From Streptomyces kanamyceticus (GTDB lineage Bacteria > Actinomycetota > Actinomycetes > Streptomycetales > Streptomycetaceae): a stretch of DNA of 64,000 nucleotides. Shown here one piece after another: positions 23,226 through 32,292 of the stretch (the first letter of the stretch is position 1; each line of letters begins with the position of its first letter). The stretch is from NCBI RefSeq assembly GCF_008704495.1, contig NZ_CP023699.1, positions 5,208,001 through 5,272,000 of the forward strand, in the 5' to 3' direction. The notes below the pieces were generated by a model, which saw nothing but the letters and a program-made list of their open reading frames with translations, searched no databases and was not told the origin of the DNA. Position numbers and translations under genes: made by a program.

Positions 23226-25915
23226 GGGGTCTCCTCCCCGGTGTCGGCCAGGAAGTCCTGGGGCCCGAAGGTCCCGAAGATCATCATCAGGGGTGCCACC
23301 AGGCCGGTCCAGCCGGTCTGGTGGGACGCGCCGATCCCCGCCCCGTTGTCCCCGTGGAAGTACTCGTAGAAGGAGATCAGGTCGCGCCAGTGCGGGTCGC
23401 TCTGGAACTTCTCCTGTCCGCCGTAGACGGGCCGGTGCCCGTCGGGGCCGCGCAGGAAGGTCGTGCCGAGCCTGCGGGAGATCTCCTTGGCCACCTCGAA
23501 GAGGGTCATCCGCACGCCGGATCCCGTGGGGCACTCCACGGTGAGGTCGTCGCCGTAGAAGCCGTACAGGTTGAGCAGCGCCCGCACGACGAGGACGTTC
23601 ACCGGGAACCACACGGGTCCGCGCCAGTTGGAGTTGCCGCCGAACATCCCGGAGTCCGATTCGGCGGGCACGTAGGAGACCTGGTGCCCTTCCCCGTGCA
23701 CCCAGAAGGTGTAGGGGTGTCCGGCGTGGTGCCGGGAGAGCGCGCGCAGGCCGTGGGGGCCGAGGAACTCGTCCTCGGAGAGCAGCCGTTCGAGCACCCG
23801 CAGGAGCTTCTTCTCGTCCAGTACGGACAGCAGCCGCGGCCCGCCCGCCGCACCGGCCTGGGCGGTGGCGAGCGTGGCGCTGAGCGAGGGGTGGCGGGTC
23901 GCGAAGCGGTGCAGCCGCTCGCGCAGCCCCGGCACCTTCGCCAGCTGGGAGGGCCGGAAGACGGTCGACGCGCACAGCGGAAGGAGCCCCACCATGGAGC
24001 GGACCTTGAGCCGGGTCGCCCGCCCGTCCGGCAGCCGCAGCACGTCGTAGAAGAAGCCGTCCTCCTCGTCCCACATGCCCTCGTCGAGGTCGCCGACGCG
24101 GTCCATGGCGGCGGAGATCCACAGATAGTGCTCGACGAACTTGAGGACCAGGTCCTCGTAGGCGGGGTTGTGCTCGACGAGTTCGAGGGCGATCTCCAGC
24201 ATGGCCTGGCAGTACAGGGCCATCCACGCGGTGCCGTCGGCCTGTTCGAGCTGGCCGCCGGTCGGCAGGGGCGCGCTGCGGTCGAAGACGCCGATGTTGT
24301 CGAGGCCGAGGAAGCCGCCCTGGAAGACGTTGCGCCCGGTGGGGTCCTTGCGGTTGACCCACCAGGTGAAGTTGGTCAGGAGCTTTTGGAAGGTGCGCTC
24401 CAGGAATTCCCGGTCGCCGTGGCCGGTGAGCTGCTTCTCCATCGTGTAGACGAAGTACGCGGCCCAGGCGTGCACCGGCGGGTTGACGTCGCTGAAGTTC
24501 CATTCGTACGCCGGGAGCTGGCCGTTGGGGTGCAGATAGGCGTCCCGGGTGAGGAGCTCCAGCTGTTCCTTGGCGAACCGGACGTCCACCATCGACAGGG
24601 CGATGGTGTGGAAGGCCAGGTCCCAGGCGGCGAACCAGGGGTACTCCCACTTGTCGGGCATGGAGATGATGTCGTCGCTGACCATGTGGAACCACTCGCG
24701 GTTGCGGGTGTCGGACCGCAGGCTCCAGGGGGCCAGGCCGTGTTCGGCCAGCCAGGTCTCCAGGTCGAAGTAGTAGTACTGCTTGCTCCACAGCATGCCC
24801 GCGAACGCCTGCCGCAGGACCCGCCGTTCGTCCTCGTTCGCGGACCGCGGCACGAGATCGGCGTAGAACCGGTCCGCTTCGGCGATCCGGGTGTCGAAGA
24901 CGGCGTCGAAGCCGCGGCCGAGCGAGAGCTGCGAGCCGGTGGGGGCGAGCCGCATCCGCAGGGTCGCCGAGCCTCGCGGGGGCAGCGTGAGCGTCCAGTG
25001 GGCCGCCGCCTTGGTGCCTTCCTGCGCCGGGTTGACGGCCTCGATCTCCCCGTCGACGACGTGCCGTCCGATGCCGTCCTTGGTGTACGGCGACGCGCTG
25101 GGCGAGCCGAAGAGCCGCTCGTTGTTGGTCTCGTTCTCCGTGAAGAGCAGCGGCACCGGGGCGCCGAACCGCAGGTCGTAGCTGCCGAGTTCGTGGTGTG
25201 CCGCGGTGAGGGCCGCCGTGCCGCGGGGCCCGCCGCCCACGCCGATCCGGGGCTTGCCGGCTGTCTGGGCGCCGTCGGCCCACGACCAGGTGTTGCGGAA
25301 CCACAGCGTCGGAAGGACCTGCAGGGTCGCCTCGTCGGGTCCCCGGTTGTCGACGGTGACGCGGATGAGGACGTCGTCGTGCGCGGCCTTGGCGTATTCG
25401 ACGCTCACGTCGAAGTAGCGGTCGTCGTCGAAGATCCCGGTGTCGAGCAGCTCGTACTCGAAGTCGCCGCGCCCCCGGTCCCGGTTGGTGGCCACGAGGT
25501 CCGTGTAGGGGAACTCGGCCTGCGGGTACTTGTACAGGTAGCGCAGGTAGGAGTGGCTGGGGGTGCTGTCGAGGTAGAAGTAGTACTCCTTGACGTCCTC
25601 GCCGTGGTTGCCCTCGCCGTTGGTGAGGCCGAAGGCGCGTTCCTTGAGGATGGGGTCGCGGCCGTTCCACAGCGCGAGGGCGAAGCACAGGCGCTGCTTC
25701 TCGTCGCTGATGCCGCCGAGCCCGTCCTCGCCCCAGCGGTAGGCGCGCGAGCGGGCGTGGTCGTGCGGGAAGTACGCCCACGCGTCGCCGTTCTCGCTGT
25801 AGTCCTCGCGGACCGTGCCCCACTGGCGCTCGCTCAAGTAGGGGCCCCAGAGCCGCCACTGGCCTTCTTCGTCGCCGGTCGGGCCGATCTTCCCGGTGCT
25901 CGTGCGTGTGCTCAT
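23222..25915 (-). CDS. GH63/MGH1-like glucosidase
   Basis: An 897-residue cytosolic protein with the (alpha/alpha)6-barrel of GH63-type enzymes. Landmarks are GEDGLGGISDEKQRLCFALA early, KWEYPWFAAWDLAFHTIAL in the barrel (with a candidate acid), NWRGPVWFPVNVLVVRALLN late and a C-terminal FGPQDFL tail. It probably hydrolyses a glucosyl linkage in a compatible solute or oligosaccharide. Its start overlaps the stop of the upstream membrane-protein gene (ATGA). A palindromic operator lies 66 bp upstream, inside that gene. Confidence 0.88.
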   Translation of the reverse strand: MSTRTSTGKIGPTGDEEGQWRLWGPYLSERQWGTVREDYSENGDAWAYFPHDHARSRAYRWGEDGLGGISDEKQRLCFALALWNGRDPILKERAFGLTNGEGNHGEDVKEYYFYLDSTPSHSYLRYLYKYPQAEFPYTDLVATNRDRGRGDFEYELLDTGIFDDDRYFDVSVEYAKAAHDDVLIRVTVDNRGPDEATLQVLPTLWFRNTWSWADGAQTAGKPRIGVGGGPRGTAALTAAHHELGSYDLRFGAPVPLLFTENETNNERLFGSPSASPYTKDGIGRHVVDGEIEAVNPAQEGTKAAAHWTLTLPPRGSATLRMRLAPTGSQLSLGRGFDAVFDTRIAEADRFYADLVPRSANEDERRVLRQAFAGMLWSKQYYYFDLETWLAEHGLAPWSLRSDTRNREWFHMVSDDIISMPDKWEYPWFAAWDLAFHTIALSMVDVRFAKEQLELLTRDAYLHPNGQLPAYEWNFSDVNPPVHAWAAYFVYTMEKQLTGHGDREFLERTFQKLLTNFTWWVNRKDPTGRNVFQGGFLGLDNIGVFDRSAPLPTGGQLEQADGTAWMALYCQAMLEIALELVEHNPAYEDLVLKFVEHYLWISAAMDRVGDLDEGMWDEEDGFFYDVLRLPDGRATRLKVRSMVGLLPLCASTVFRPSQLAKVPGLRERLHRFATRHPSLSATLATAQAGAAGGPRLLSVLDEKKLLRVLERLLSEDEFLGPHGLRALSRHHAGHPYTFWVHGEGHQVSYVPAESDSGMFGGNSNWRGPVWFPVNVLVVRALLNLYGFYGDDLTVECPTGSGVRMTLFEVAKEISRRLGTTFLRGPDGHRPVYGGQEKFQSDPHWRDLISFYEYFHGDNGAGIGASHQTGWTGLVAPLMMIFGTFGPQDFLADTGEETP

Positions 25916-27456
25916 GGGTTTCCTCCCTGCCGCGAGGTGACCGGGGCAGCGTCAGTCTCTGTGTCGGGTCCCGGCGCGGCTTCACCTGCGGTGGGTGAGG
26001 CGTCATCGCCGGATCCGGGTTCGTGGGACGGGTTTTCGCCGGATGCGGTCTCGCCGGATGCGGCCTTGCCCGTGGTGGCCTCGCCGTGGTCTGCCGCGCC
26101 GCGGGCGACGAGCGTGACCGCCGCCTCGTATCCGAGGAGCAGCAGGGCCACCACGAGCAGGGCCGTCCACGAGGCGAGCAGCAGCGTGACGAGCACCGCC
26201 ACCACGAGTCCGCCGACCCGCAGGACGTCGGCGTGGCGGCCGACCCACTGCCGCGCCCCCGTGCCCGTGCCGCGGCGCGCGGTCCGCGCGACGAACGCGC
26301 CCGCGATCCGGGCCCCCTCGGCGACGGTGCGGCGCAGCCACACGGGCAGCCGTCCCGGGCCGACGAGGTAGGCGATGACGGCGATGGCGACGCCGAGCCA
26401 CAGGAGCTGGGCGCCCCGGTCGCGCAGCGTCTCGAACACGGTCCACAGCACGTCGCGCACCCCGTCCCGGTAGGTGCCGGGGGTGACCTGGGCCAGGAGC
26501 TGGTCCCGCACCGCGCGCAGCACGCTGGTGAGCACGGTGACCGACACCACCAGCCACAGGCCGAACTGGAGGACGGTCCGGCGGCGGTTCGGCGAGACCC
26601 ACAGGGCGAGGCCGAGCAGCACGGGTACGGCGATCACCAGACCCCACACCGCCCGCTTGAACAGCAGCACGGCGTCCTGCACCTGGCTCAGCTCGCCCCG
26701 GTTGTAGAGCCGCACCTGCCCGAAGTCGTCCGGCAGCGTGACGCCGAGCGCCTTCTCGACGCGGTCGTGCAGCCCCGGCGGTATCTGACCCGAGGTGATC
26801 CGGGGCAGGTCGAACTGCTTGCCGAAGAGCGTGGGGAGCCGGTCCTCCAGGGTGGCGAGCGCGTTGTTGACCATGGGGAGCAGGTTGAGCGTGACGGTGT
26901 CGCCCTCGGCACGGACGTTCTTGTTGCGGTTCTCCAGGACCGCGACGATCCGGCCGTGGGCGGAGCGGTTGGTGGCGCGCCACAGGGTCCGGAACTCGTC
27001 GGTGGCGATCAGCTTGGAGACCGAGTCGCGCACGTAGTTGCGCACCGCCCCGGTGACCGGAGCGGCCAGGAACGACGCCCGCTCGGGCAGCGCCTCCGAC
27101 AGGCGCTGCTCCACGTCGAGTTCGGTGAAGATCTGGTCGGTGAGGTAGGCGGACACGGCCTTGTTCACCGCCGGGTGCCTGGGGAGGTCGTCCACGGTGT
27201 CCACCCACCGGCCGGTGTTGAGCGTCGTGCGCGCCCCCCACACGCCGATGACCGCGGTCACCGTGAGGACGGCCGCGAGCGCGATCAGTACGGCGGCCGC
27301 CACGCGCCGGACCGTCAGGAGGCGGACCTTCTTGCGCCGCTCGCTCCCGGCCTGTGCGCGCAGGGCCGTGACCTCGGCACGCAGCCGTGCCAGTTCCTCC
27401 TCGGCACCGGGGGTGCCGCTGGTCGTGCGGTCGTCGGCCGCTTCTCCGTTGGCCAT
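25912..27456 (-). CDS. Large membrane protein with coiled-coil N-terminus
   Basis: A 514-residue protein. Residues ~18-40 form a coiled coil (EEELARLRAEVTALRAQAG), then a helix (VAAAVLIALAAVLTVTAVIG), a ~190-residue extracytoplasmic region with VDTVDDLPRHPAVNKAVSAY, and four or five more helices to ~430, ending in a Gly/Ser/Glu/Asp-rich disordered tail. I do not recognise a catalytic domain. It is the first gene of the operon with GH63-like, GH13 and MFS genes, and it is divergent from 27601 across an operator. Confidence 0.85.
   Translation of the reverse strand: MANGEAADDRTTSGTPGAEEELARLRAEVTALRAQAGSERRKKVRLLTVRRVAAAVLIALAAVLTVTAVIGVWGARTTLNTGRWVDTVDDLPRHPAVNKAVSAYLTDQIFTELDVEQRLSEALPERASFLAAPVTGAVRNYVRDSVSKLIATDEFRTLWRATNRSAHGRIVAVLENRNKNVRAEGDTVTLNLLPMVNNALATLEDRLPTLFGKQFDLPRITSGQIPPGLHDRVEKALGVTLPDDFGQVRLYNRGELSQVQDAVLLFKRAVWGLVIAVPVLLGLALWVSPNRRRTVLQFGLWLVVSVTVLTSVLRAVRDQLLAQVTPGTYRDGVRDVLWTVFETLRDRGAQLLWLGVAIAVIAYLVGPGRLPVWLRRTVAEGARIAGAFVARTARRGTGTGARQWVGRHADVLRVGGLVVAVLVTLLLASWTALLVVALLLLGYEAAVTLVARGAADHGEATTGKAASGETASGENPSHEPGSGDDASPTAGEAAPGPDTETDAAPVTSRQGGNP
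25982..25998. promoter_or_regulatory. Palindromic operator inside a coding region, site 3
   Basis: TCACCT-N5-GGGTGA, 11/12, within the codons for the disordered tail of the upstream membrane protein and 66 bp before the GH63-like start. The distance matches the intergenic sites, so it may drive an internal promoter. Chance occurrence is more likely here than elsewhere. Confidence 0.5.
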
Positions 27457-27505
27457 GGCATCGCACCTCCGGCGCCCACTGTCGGGCAGGACCGTGCGGC
27501 GACCT

Positions 27506-27522
27506 TCACCTGCGATGGGTGA
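27506..27522. promoter_or_regulatory. Palindromic operator, site 4
   Basis: TCACCT-N5-GGGTGA, 11/12, between divergent transcription units: 49 bp to the start at 27456 and 78 bp to the start at 27601. Confidence 0.75.
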
Positions 27523-27600
27523 CGTGTGACGGGGCCCGGTGCGGCTCCATGAGATCGACCCTCGATTTCCGATGCGAGGATGCGAGGAAGGGAGCCCCCG

Positions 27601-28224
27601 ATGGGCACCATCGGACCCGTACAGCTGCTCACGGTGGCGTTCGGCCCCACCGCCAAGTTCGAGGGCCGCGTCATCGAGGAGCTGGACATCCTGGAGGCGA
27701 ACGGCCAGATCCGCCTGCTCGACATGCTCTTCGTGCACAAGGAGGTGGACGGGCGGCTGATGGCCCTCGACTACCAGGCCGAGGACATGGGGGACACCGT
27801 CTCCGCGCTGCTCGGCCTCTCCCGCGAGAGCATGCAAGGGGCGGAGAAGCTCTACCCGTCCGTCTCCGAGGGGAACGCCTTCGGTCTGTCGCGCGCCGAG
27901 ATCAAGGCGACGGCCCAGGAGCTGGAGCCGGGCACCGCGGCCGCCTTCATCCTCTTCGAGCACGTGTGGGCGAAGTATCTGCGGGCCGCCATCCGCAACG
28001 CCGGTGGAGTGCCCGTGGCCGAGGGTTTCCTCACCGAGGAGGCGCTCGTGCCCATCGCGGCCGAACTCATCGCGGCGGCGGGCCAGTGGGGGGAGCCCGT
28101 CCCCGCCAGCAACGGCGACGCGGACGCACCGGAGACGTCCGCGCGAGAACCGGAGGCCGCGGAGAAAGCGGACGACCCGGAAGCCCCGAGGGACAGGAAC
28201 CGGAACCGGAAGAGGAGGAAATGA
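27601..28224 (+). CDS. DUF6325/DUF1269-like protein
   Basis: A 207-residue protein. The N-terminal domain, VQLLTVAFGPTAKFEGRVIE, then EELDILEANGQIRLLDMLFV, is the pattern of DUF6325-type proteins, relatives of DUF1269. An alpha region, LVPIAAELIAAAGQWGE, follows. The last 45 residues are a charged Glu/Asp/Arg tail ending in RNRNRKRRK. There is no membrane helix. ATG 27601 has AAGGGAG upstream. It overlaps the next gene (ATGATG) and is a likely target of the operator at 27506. The function is unknown. Confidence 0.82.
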   Translation: MGTIGPVQLLTVAFGPTAKFEGRVIEELDILEANGQIRLLDMLFVHKEVDGRLMALDYQAEDMGDTVSALLGLSRESMQGAEKLYPSVSEGNAFGLSRAEIKATAQELEPGTAAAFILFEHVWAKYLRAAIRNAGGVPVAEGFLTEEALVPIAAELIAAAGQWGEPVPASNGDADAPETSAREPEAAEKADDPEAPRDRNRNRKRRK

Positions 28225-28709
28225 TGGCCGATCTCGTCGTGCTCGGCTTCTCGGACAAGGACAAGGCCGAAGCGGTGCTGAGGCTCAGCAAGGAGCTGTC
28301 GCGCCAGGAGCTGCTCGACCTGGAGGACGCGGCACTGGCCTGGCGGACCATGGACGAAAAGGTCCACGTGCGCCAGAGCTACAGCCTTACGGGCGCCGGT
28401 GCGGCAGGCGGAGCCCTGTGGGGCAGTCTGTTCGGCCTGCTGTTCCTGATGCCGGTGTTCGGTGCGGCGGTCGGCGCCGCCACCGGCGCGGTCGCGGGCA
28501 AGCTCTCCGACATCGGTGTGAGCGACGCCTTCATCAAGGAGGTCGCGAACACCCTGGAGCCCGGCAAGGCCGCGGTCTTCGCGCTGGTACGCCATTCCAC
28601 GCCGGACCGGGTACGAGACGCGCTACGACCCTTCAACCCCACCGTCCTGCGTACGTCGCTCACCAAGGACCGGGAGGAGGAGCTCATCGAGGCGCTCCAG
28701 GCCAAGTGA
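28224..28709 (+). CDS. DUF1269 family membrane-associated protein
   Basis: A 161-residue protein: MADLVVLGFSDKDKAEAVL, then a Gly/Ala-rich hydrophobic hairpin, GAGAAGGALWGSLFGLLFLM and onward, then ALVRHSTPDRVRDALRPF. This is the DUF1269 layout. Related proteins are associated with stress, but no reaction is known. ATG 28224 is 5 bases from AGGAGG; ATG 28221 is closer and less likely. It forms a two-gene operon with 27601. Confidence 0.88.
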   Translation: MADLVVLGFSDKDKAEAVLRLSKELSRQELLDLEDAALAWRTMDEKVHVRQSYSLTGAGAAGGALWGSLFGLLFLMPVFGAAVGAATGAVAGKLSDIGVSDAFIKEVANTLEPGKAAVFALVRHSTPDRVRDALRPFNPTVLRTSLTKDREEELIEALQAK

Positions 28710-28774
28710 GCCGGTGTCCAGCGACGCGCACGCTCCCTGACGGGGGCGTGCGCCCCGGCGGACGCCAGGAAACT

Positions 28775-28786
28775 TCACCCGGGTGA
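28775..28786. promoter_or_regulatory. Compact palindrome TCACCCGGGTGA (variant operator)
   Basis: The same half-sites as the 17-bp operators but with no spacer, 110 bp before the large LuxR gene. It is a perfect 12-bp palindrome. The different spacing means that it may bind a related factor or be coincidental. Confidence 0.45.
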
Positions 28787-28896
28787 GATGGCGTCCCGCT
28801 CGGGTGCCGTCTCACCTACCGGGTCCCAGACTCGTCTTCTCAGCACCACTCGAATCAGCACCACTCGAACCGAGGGGCGAGAGGAAGGTGCCGGCG

Positions 28897-31194
28897 ATGG
28901 ACGAACGCCCGGAGGCACCGGCGGCGGAACCCGTTCGCACCTCGGTGGCCGGCGTGCCCGAGGGCCGGACGACCGTGCCCGAGCTGCCCGGCTGGCTGGT
29001 GCCGCGCCCCCGGCTCGCCGAGCGCGTCTCACGAGGTGTGCTCGGGCCGCTCACCGTGGTCGTGGGGCCGGTGGGCGCGGGCAAGTCGGCGCTCGCCACG
29101 GAGTGGCTGCACACCGGCCGGGCGCCAGGACCGGTGGCCTGTGTGCGGTGCGAGGGGCGCGAGGAGCGGCCCGACGTCTTCTGGCCGCGGGTCCTCTCCG
29201 CGCTGTGCGACGCCGGGGTGGACCTCACCGAATGCGCCGACGTGCCCGTCAACGAACTGCTCGTGGCCCGCCTCGCCGTCCAACTGGCGCTCTGCGGAAC
29301 CCCGGTGGTCCTGGTGCTCGACGACTTCCAGCCGGAGCAGGGCTCCCCCGTCGCCGAGGGCGTCGCCAGCCTCCTGAAGCACGCGGCGCCCGTGCTGCGC
29401 CTCGTCGTGCTCTCGCGCCGGGACCCGCCGCTGCACCTGCACCGCTACCGGCTCGCCGGGGAACTCACCGAACTGCGCACCGCCGACCTCGCGTTCACCG
29501 ACGCGGAGACGGCCGCCCTGCTCGCCCAGCACGGCCTGGACATCGCCAGGAACGTGGTCAGGGCGCTGCGGCGGCGTACCGCGGGCTGGGCGGCCGGGAT
29601 CCGGCTCGCGGCGATGTCCATGCAGGGGCAGCGCGATCCGGACCGGTTCATCGCCCGGTTCGCCGGTGACGACGAGGCGATCGTGACGTACCTGGTCGAG
29701 GAGGTGCTCGACGCGCAGTCCGCGGAGATGCGCCGGCTGCTCCTGACGACCAGCGTCCTGGAGCAGGTGAACGCGGAGCTCGCCACCGCGGTGGCGGGCG
29801 CCGACGCGGGGCGGCACTTCGCCCTCCTCGTACGGCAGAACTCCTTCCTGCAGCCCCTGGGGCAGGGCTGGTTCCGCTGCCACCGGATGTTCGCCGACGT
29901 GTTGCAGGTGAGGCTCCAGCACGAGCTCCCCGGCAGCGTCGCCGCCGCGCACCGCAGGGCCGCCGCCTGGCTCGCCGAACACGGCTTCCTCGCGACGGCG
30001 GTGGGCCATGCCCTCGCGGCGGACGACCGGCCCTACGCCAGCCGTCTGGTGGTCGAACAGCTCGGGATCGGACAGCTGTTGGGCCTCACGGCCACGCGGC
30101 TGCCGGACATGCCGACCCCCTGGATCCCCGCGGAGTCACGGACGGACGACCCCGAACCCGTGCTCGTCGCCGCGGCCATCAGGCACCCGGACGCCGACGC
30201 GGGCGCGGGCCAGCTCGCGGAGGCGGCCCGGCTGATCGACCGGCTGCCGGAGACGGAGCCCGACCGGGTGCTCAGGTGCCGCCTCACCCACGCGGTGATC
30301 AGGATGGCGGGGCAGCGCTCCCGCGACCCGGCCGCCGCGCGGGCCGCGGCCGTCGAGGCCAGGGCCCTGAGCGCGCGGCTGCCCGCGCACCTGCTGGCCG
30401 AGCGGCCGGAGATCAAGGCGCTGACGCTGTTCGTGCTGGGCCGCTCGGAGACGCGGGCCGGTGATCTGAAGGCGGCCGAGTCCCTGCTCACCGGCGGCCT
30501 CAAGGCCGCGGGGGCCACCGGGAACGAGGCGCTGCGCCGGGGCTGCCTGGTGGAGCTCGCCCTGCTCGAAGCGGTGCGCGGCCGCTTCCGCGCGGCCGGT
30601 GAGTTCGCCGCGCTCGCGACCCGGCCGCCGCTGCCCGCCTGGACCGCGCGGGACGGCTCGCACGCCACGCTGGCCGTCGTGCGCGCCTGGGTCGCGCTTG
30701 CCCGTGCCGAACCCGACCTGGCACGTGGTGAGTTGGCGCGCGCCAGGACCGCCTTGCACACGCTGGCAGACCCCTTCACCGCGGGCGTCGCCGTCCTGGT
30801 CGGCCGACTGGTCAACCTCGCCGAGCAGGGCGTGTCCGAGGTGCACGAGACGCTTCTGGGCACCACAGGGCCGTGGCTGCCGCCCGCGCTGCGGCAGCCC
30901 GTGGTGCGGGCGTGCGCGGCCTCGCTCGGTGCGTCGGCGTCGGGTGCCACGGCACACCACCGCGACCCCGGCGCGGTCCTGGACCCGGCCGCCGTCTCGG
31001 TCGAGCGGCTCACCGCCAGGGAGGGGGACGTGCTGGGCCGGTTGTCGCAGATGATGACCACCGAAGAGATCGCGGAGGACCTCTACCTCTCGGTCAACAC
31101 GGTGAAGACCCACCTCAAGAGCGTCTACCGCAAGCTTGCCGTGACCCGGCGGTCGGCCGCGGTCCGGCGGGCGCGCGAACTCCAGCTGCTGTGA
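28897..31194 (+). CDS. LuxR family regulator with MalT-like ATPase domain
   Basis: A 765-residue regulator. Walker A is VVGPVGAGKSALATE (55-69) and Walker B VVLVLDDFQPE near 145. A TPR-like helical middle is followed by the C-terminal HTH LTAREGDVLGRLSQMMTTEE and SVNTVKTHLKSVYRKLAV. The ligand is unknown. It is the main regulator candidate in the stress block and could read the nearby palindromes, which suit a dimeric LuxR helix. ATG 28897 has AGGAAGG upstream. It converges with a short LuxR gene. Confidence 0.92.
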   Translation: MDERPEAPAAEPVRTSVAGVPEGRTTVPELPGWLVPRPRLAERVSRGVLGPLTVVVGPVGAGKSALATEWLHTGRAPGPVACVRCEGREERPDVFWPRVLSALCDAGVDLTECADVPVNELLVARLAVQLALCGTPVVLVLDDFQPEQGSPVAEGVASLLKHAAPVLRLVVLSRRDPPLHLHRYRLAGELTELRTADLAFTDAETAALLAQHGLDIARNVVRALRRRTAGWAAGIRLAAMSMQGQRDPDRFIARFAGDDEAIVTYLVEEVLDAQSAEMRRLLLTTSVLEQVNAELATAVAGADAGRHFALLVRQNSFLQPLGQGWFRCHRMFADVLQVRLQHELPGSVAAAHRRAAAWLAEHGFLATAVGHALAADDRPYASRLVVEQLGIGQLLGLTATRLPDMPTPWIPAESRTDDPEPVLVAAAIRHPDADAGAGQLAEAARLIDRLPETEPDRVLRCRLTHAVIRMAGQRSRDPAAARAAAVEARALSARLPAHLLAERPEIKALTLFVLGRSETRAGDLKAAESLLTGGLKAAGATGNEALRRGCLVELALLEAVRGRFRAAGEFAALATRPPLPAWTARDGSHATLAVVRAWVALARAEPDLARGELARARTALHTLADPFTAGVAVLVGRLVNLAEQGVSEVHETLLGTTGPWLPPALRQPVVRACAASLGASASGATAHHRDPGAVLDPAAVSVERLTAREGDVLGRLSQMMTTEEIAEDLYLSVNTVKTHLKSVYRKLAVTRRSAAVRRARELQLL

Positions 31195-31201
31195 CGCGCT
31201 G

Positions 31202-31243
31202 ACACTCACACACTCACAGCGCTGACCCCCACACACTCACAGG
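31202..31243. repeat. Short ACACTCACA repeats
   Basis: CACTCACA-type octamers occur three times between the two converging LuxR genes. They are simple-sequence spacers without evident function. Confidence 0.45.
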
Positions 31244-31722
31244 AGGTCCAGCTCGCGGGCCCGGTACACCGCCTGCGTGCGGGATCCCACGCCGAGCTTG
31301 CGGTACACGGCGCGGGTGTGGCTGCGGACCGTGTTGAGCGAGACGTGCAGCTCGTCGGCGATCCCGCGCAGCGGCACCGTTCCCGGCAGCTTGCTCAGGA
31401 CGACGAGTTCACTCGGCGTCAGCCCCGGGGCCCCCGCTTCCTCGGGCGGCGCCCTGGTCGACAGCATCGCCAGGGTCGCCGACGCCTCGTCCGCGAGCAC
31501 CGTCGCGGTGTGTGCGTCCTCGGCCCGCACGGCGATCTCCACGAGCACCTCGGCCAGCCAGACGAGACAGGCGTCGACCGTGGTCCTCGCGCTGCGCGGA
31601 TCATGGCCGAGCGCACGCAGGACCCCGTGCAGCGAGGTCTTCCTGACCAGGGCCGGCGGTCGTGCCGCCGGCCCCCGACCTTCGTGCGCGGAACGCGCCG
31701 TGCACATCGTCGCCTCGGGCAT
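31237..31722 (-). CDS. Short LuxR-type regulator
   Basis: A 161-residue protein. About 95 residues of helical sequence precede a full LuxR HTH (LTPSELVVLSKLPGTVPLRG, then LHVSLNTVRSHTRAVYRKLG). It ends YRARELDLL, like the RRARELQLL end of the neighbouring long LuxR protein. It has no receiver or ATPase domain, so it may be a shortened MalT-type regulator or a stand-alone binder. Start ATG 31722; the region upstream shows no remnant of an ATPase. Confidence 0.82.
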   Translation of the reverse strand: MPEATMCTARSAHEGRGPAARPPALVRKTSLHGVLRALGHDPRSARTTVDACLVWLAEVLVEIAVRAEDAHTATVLADEASATLAMLSTRAPPEEAGAPGLTPSELVVLSKLPGTVPLRGIADELHVSLNTVRSHTRAVYRKLGVGSRTQAVYRARELDLL

Positions 31723-31799
31723 GCCCTCACCTCCGCGTCAGCGGGCGGAACATACCCAACGTGGACGGCCCCCGCCGTTTCGGGAAGGGGTCGGTCGGC

Positions 31800-32081
31800 C
31801 TATCCCGGCGGCTCGTCCGCCCGTGTCGACGGGGGCAGCCCGCGCACCTCCAGGAGTTCGAGACCCAACGCCTGGATGCGGTCGAGGATGCCGTACAGCG
31901 CGGTCTGGTCGATGCCGGCTCCGTACATGACGGTCTCCGCGGGCCGCAGCGTGACCGTGAGTTCGTCGAAGGCGGACCGGAGACCTTCGCCGAGCGTGCC
32001 GCGCACCCGGATCTCGAACCTGCCGCCCTCGGCGAGGGGTTCGAACCGCCCGTGCCCCCCGCCCGGCTGAGCGGTGCCCAT
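31800..32081 (-). CDS. Conserved small actinobacterial protein, paralogue B
   Basis: A 93-residue homologue of the protein at 18279: FEIRVRGTLGEGLRSAF, TLRPAETVMYGAGIDQTALY and ILDRIQALGLELLEVR align without gaps. The N-terminus is Gly-rich and the C-terminus adds a short acidic end. ATG 32081 has AGGAGG 7-8 bases upstream. It is divergently paired with DUF7144 paralogue C, reproducing the 18.3-19.2 kb pair. The function is unknown. Confidence 0.85.
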   Translation of the reverse strand: MGTAQPGGGHGRFEPLAEGGRFEIRVRGTLGEGLRSAFDELTVTLRPAETVMYGAGIDQTALYGILDRIQALGLELLEVRGLPPSTRADEPPG

Positions 32082-32143
32082 GGCATCACCTCCTGCGGTT
32101 ACCTGCCCGTGCGGCCATTCTTCCGGGCCCGCCACGGGCGGCC

Positions 32144-32160
32144 TCACCCCGGCCAGGTGA
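32144..32160. promoter_or_regulatory. Palindromic operator, site 5
   Basis: TCACCC-N5-AGGTGA, 11/12, 62 bp before the minus-strand start at 32081. Confidence 0.72.
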
Positions 32161-32196
32161 CTGTGCCCGCGGCCGGTCCCGCGTCCCTCCCGCGTC

Positions 32197-32213
32197 TCGC
32201 CCGCCATGGGTGA
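32197..32213. promoter_or_regulatory. Palindromic operator, site 6
   Basis: TCGCCC-N5-GGGTGA, 11/12, 79 bp before the plus-strand start at 32293. With site 5 it gives each divergent gene its own copy. Confidence 0.72.
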
Positions 32214-32292
32214 ACCGCCGCCGGGCGCCGGGAGCCATGCTCCGAGCCACCGGAGGAGCCCACCAGAAGGGGCCGGAAGGGGAGGGGCAGCC

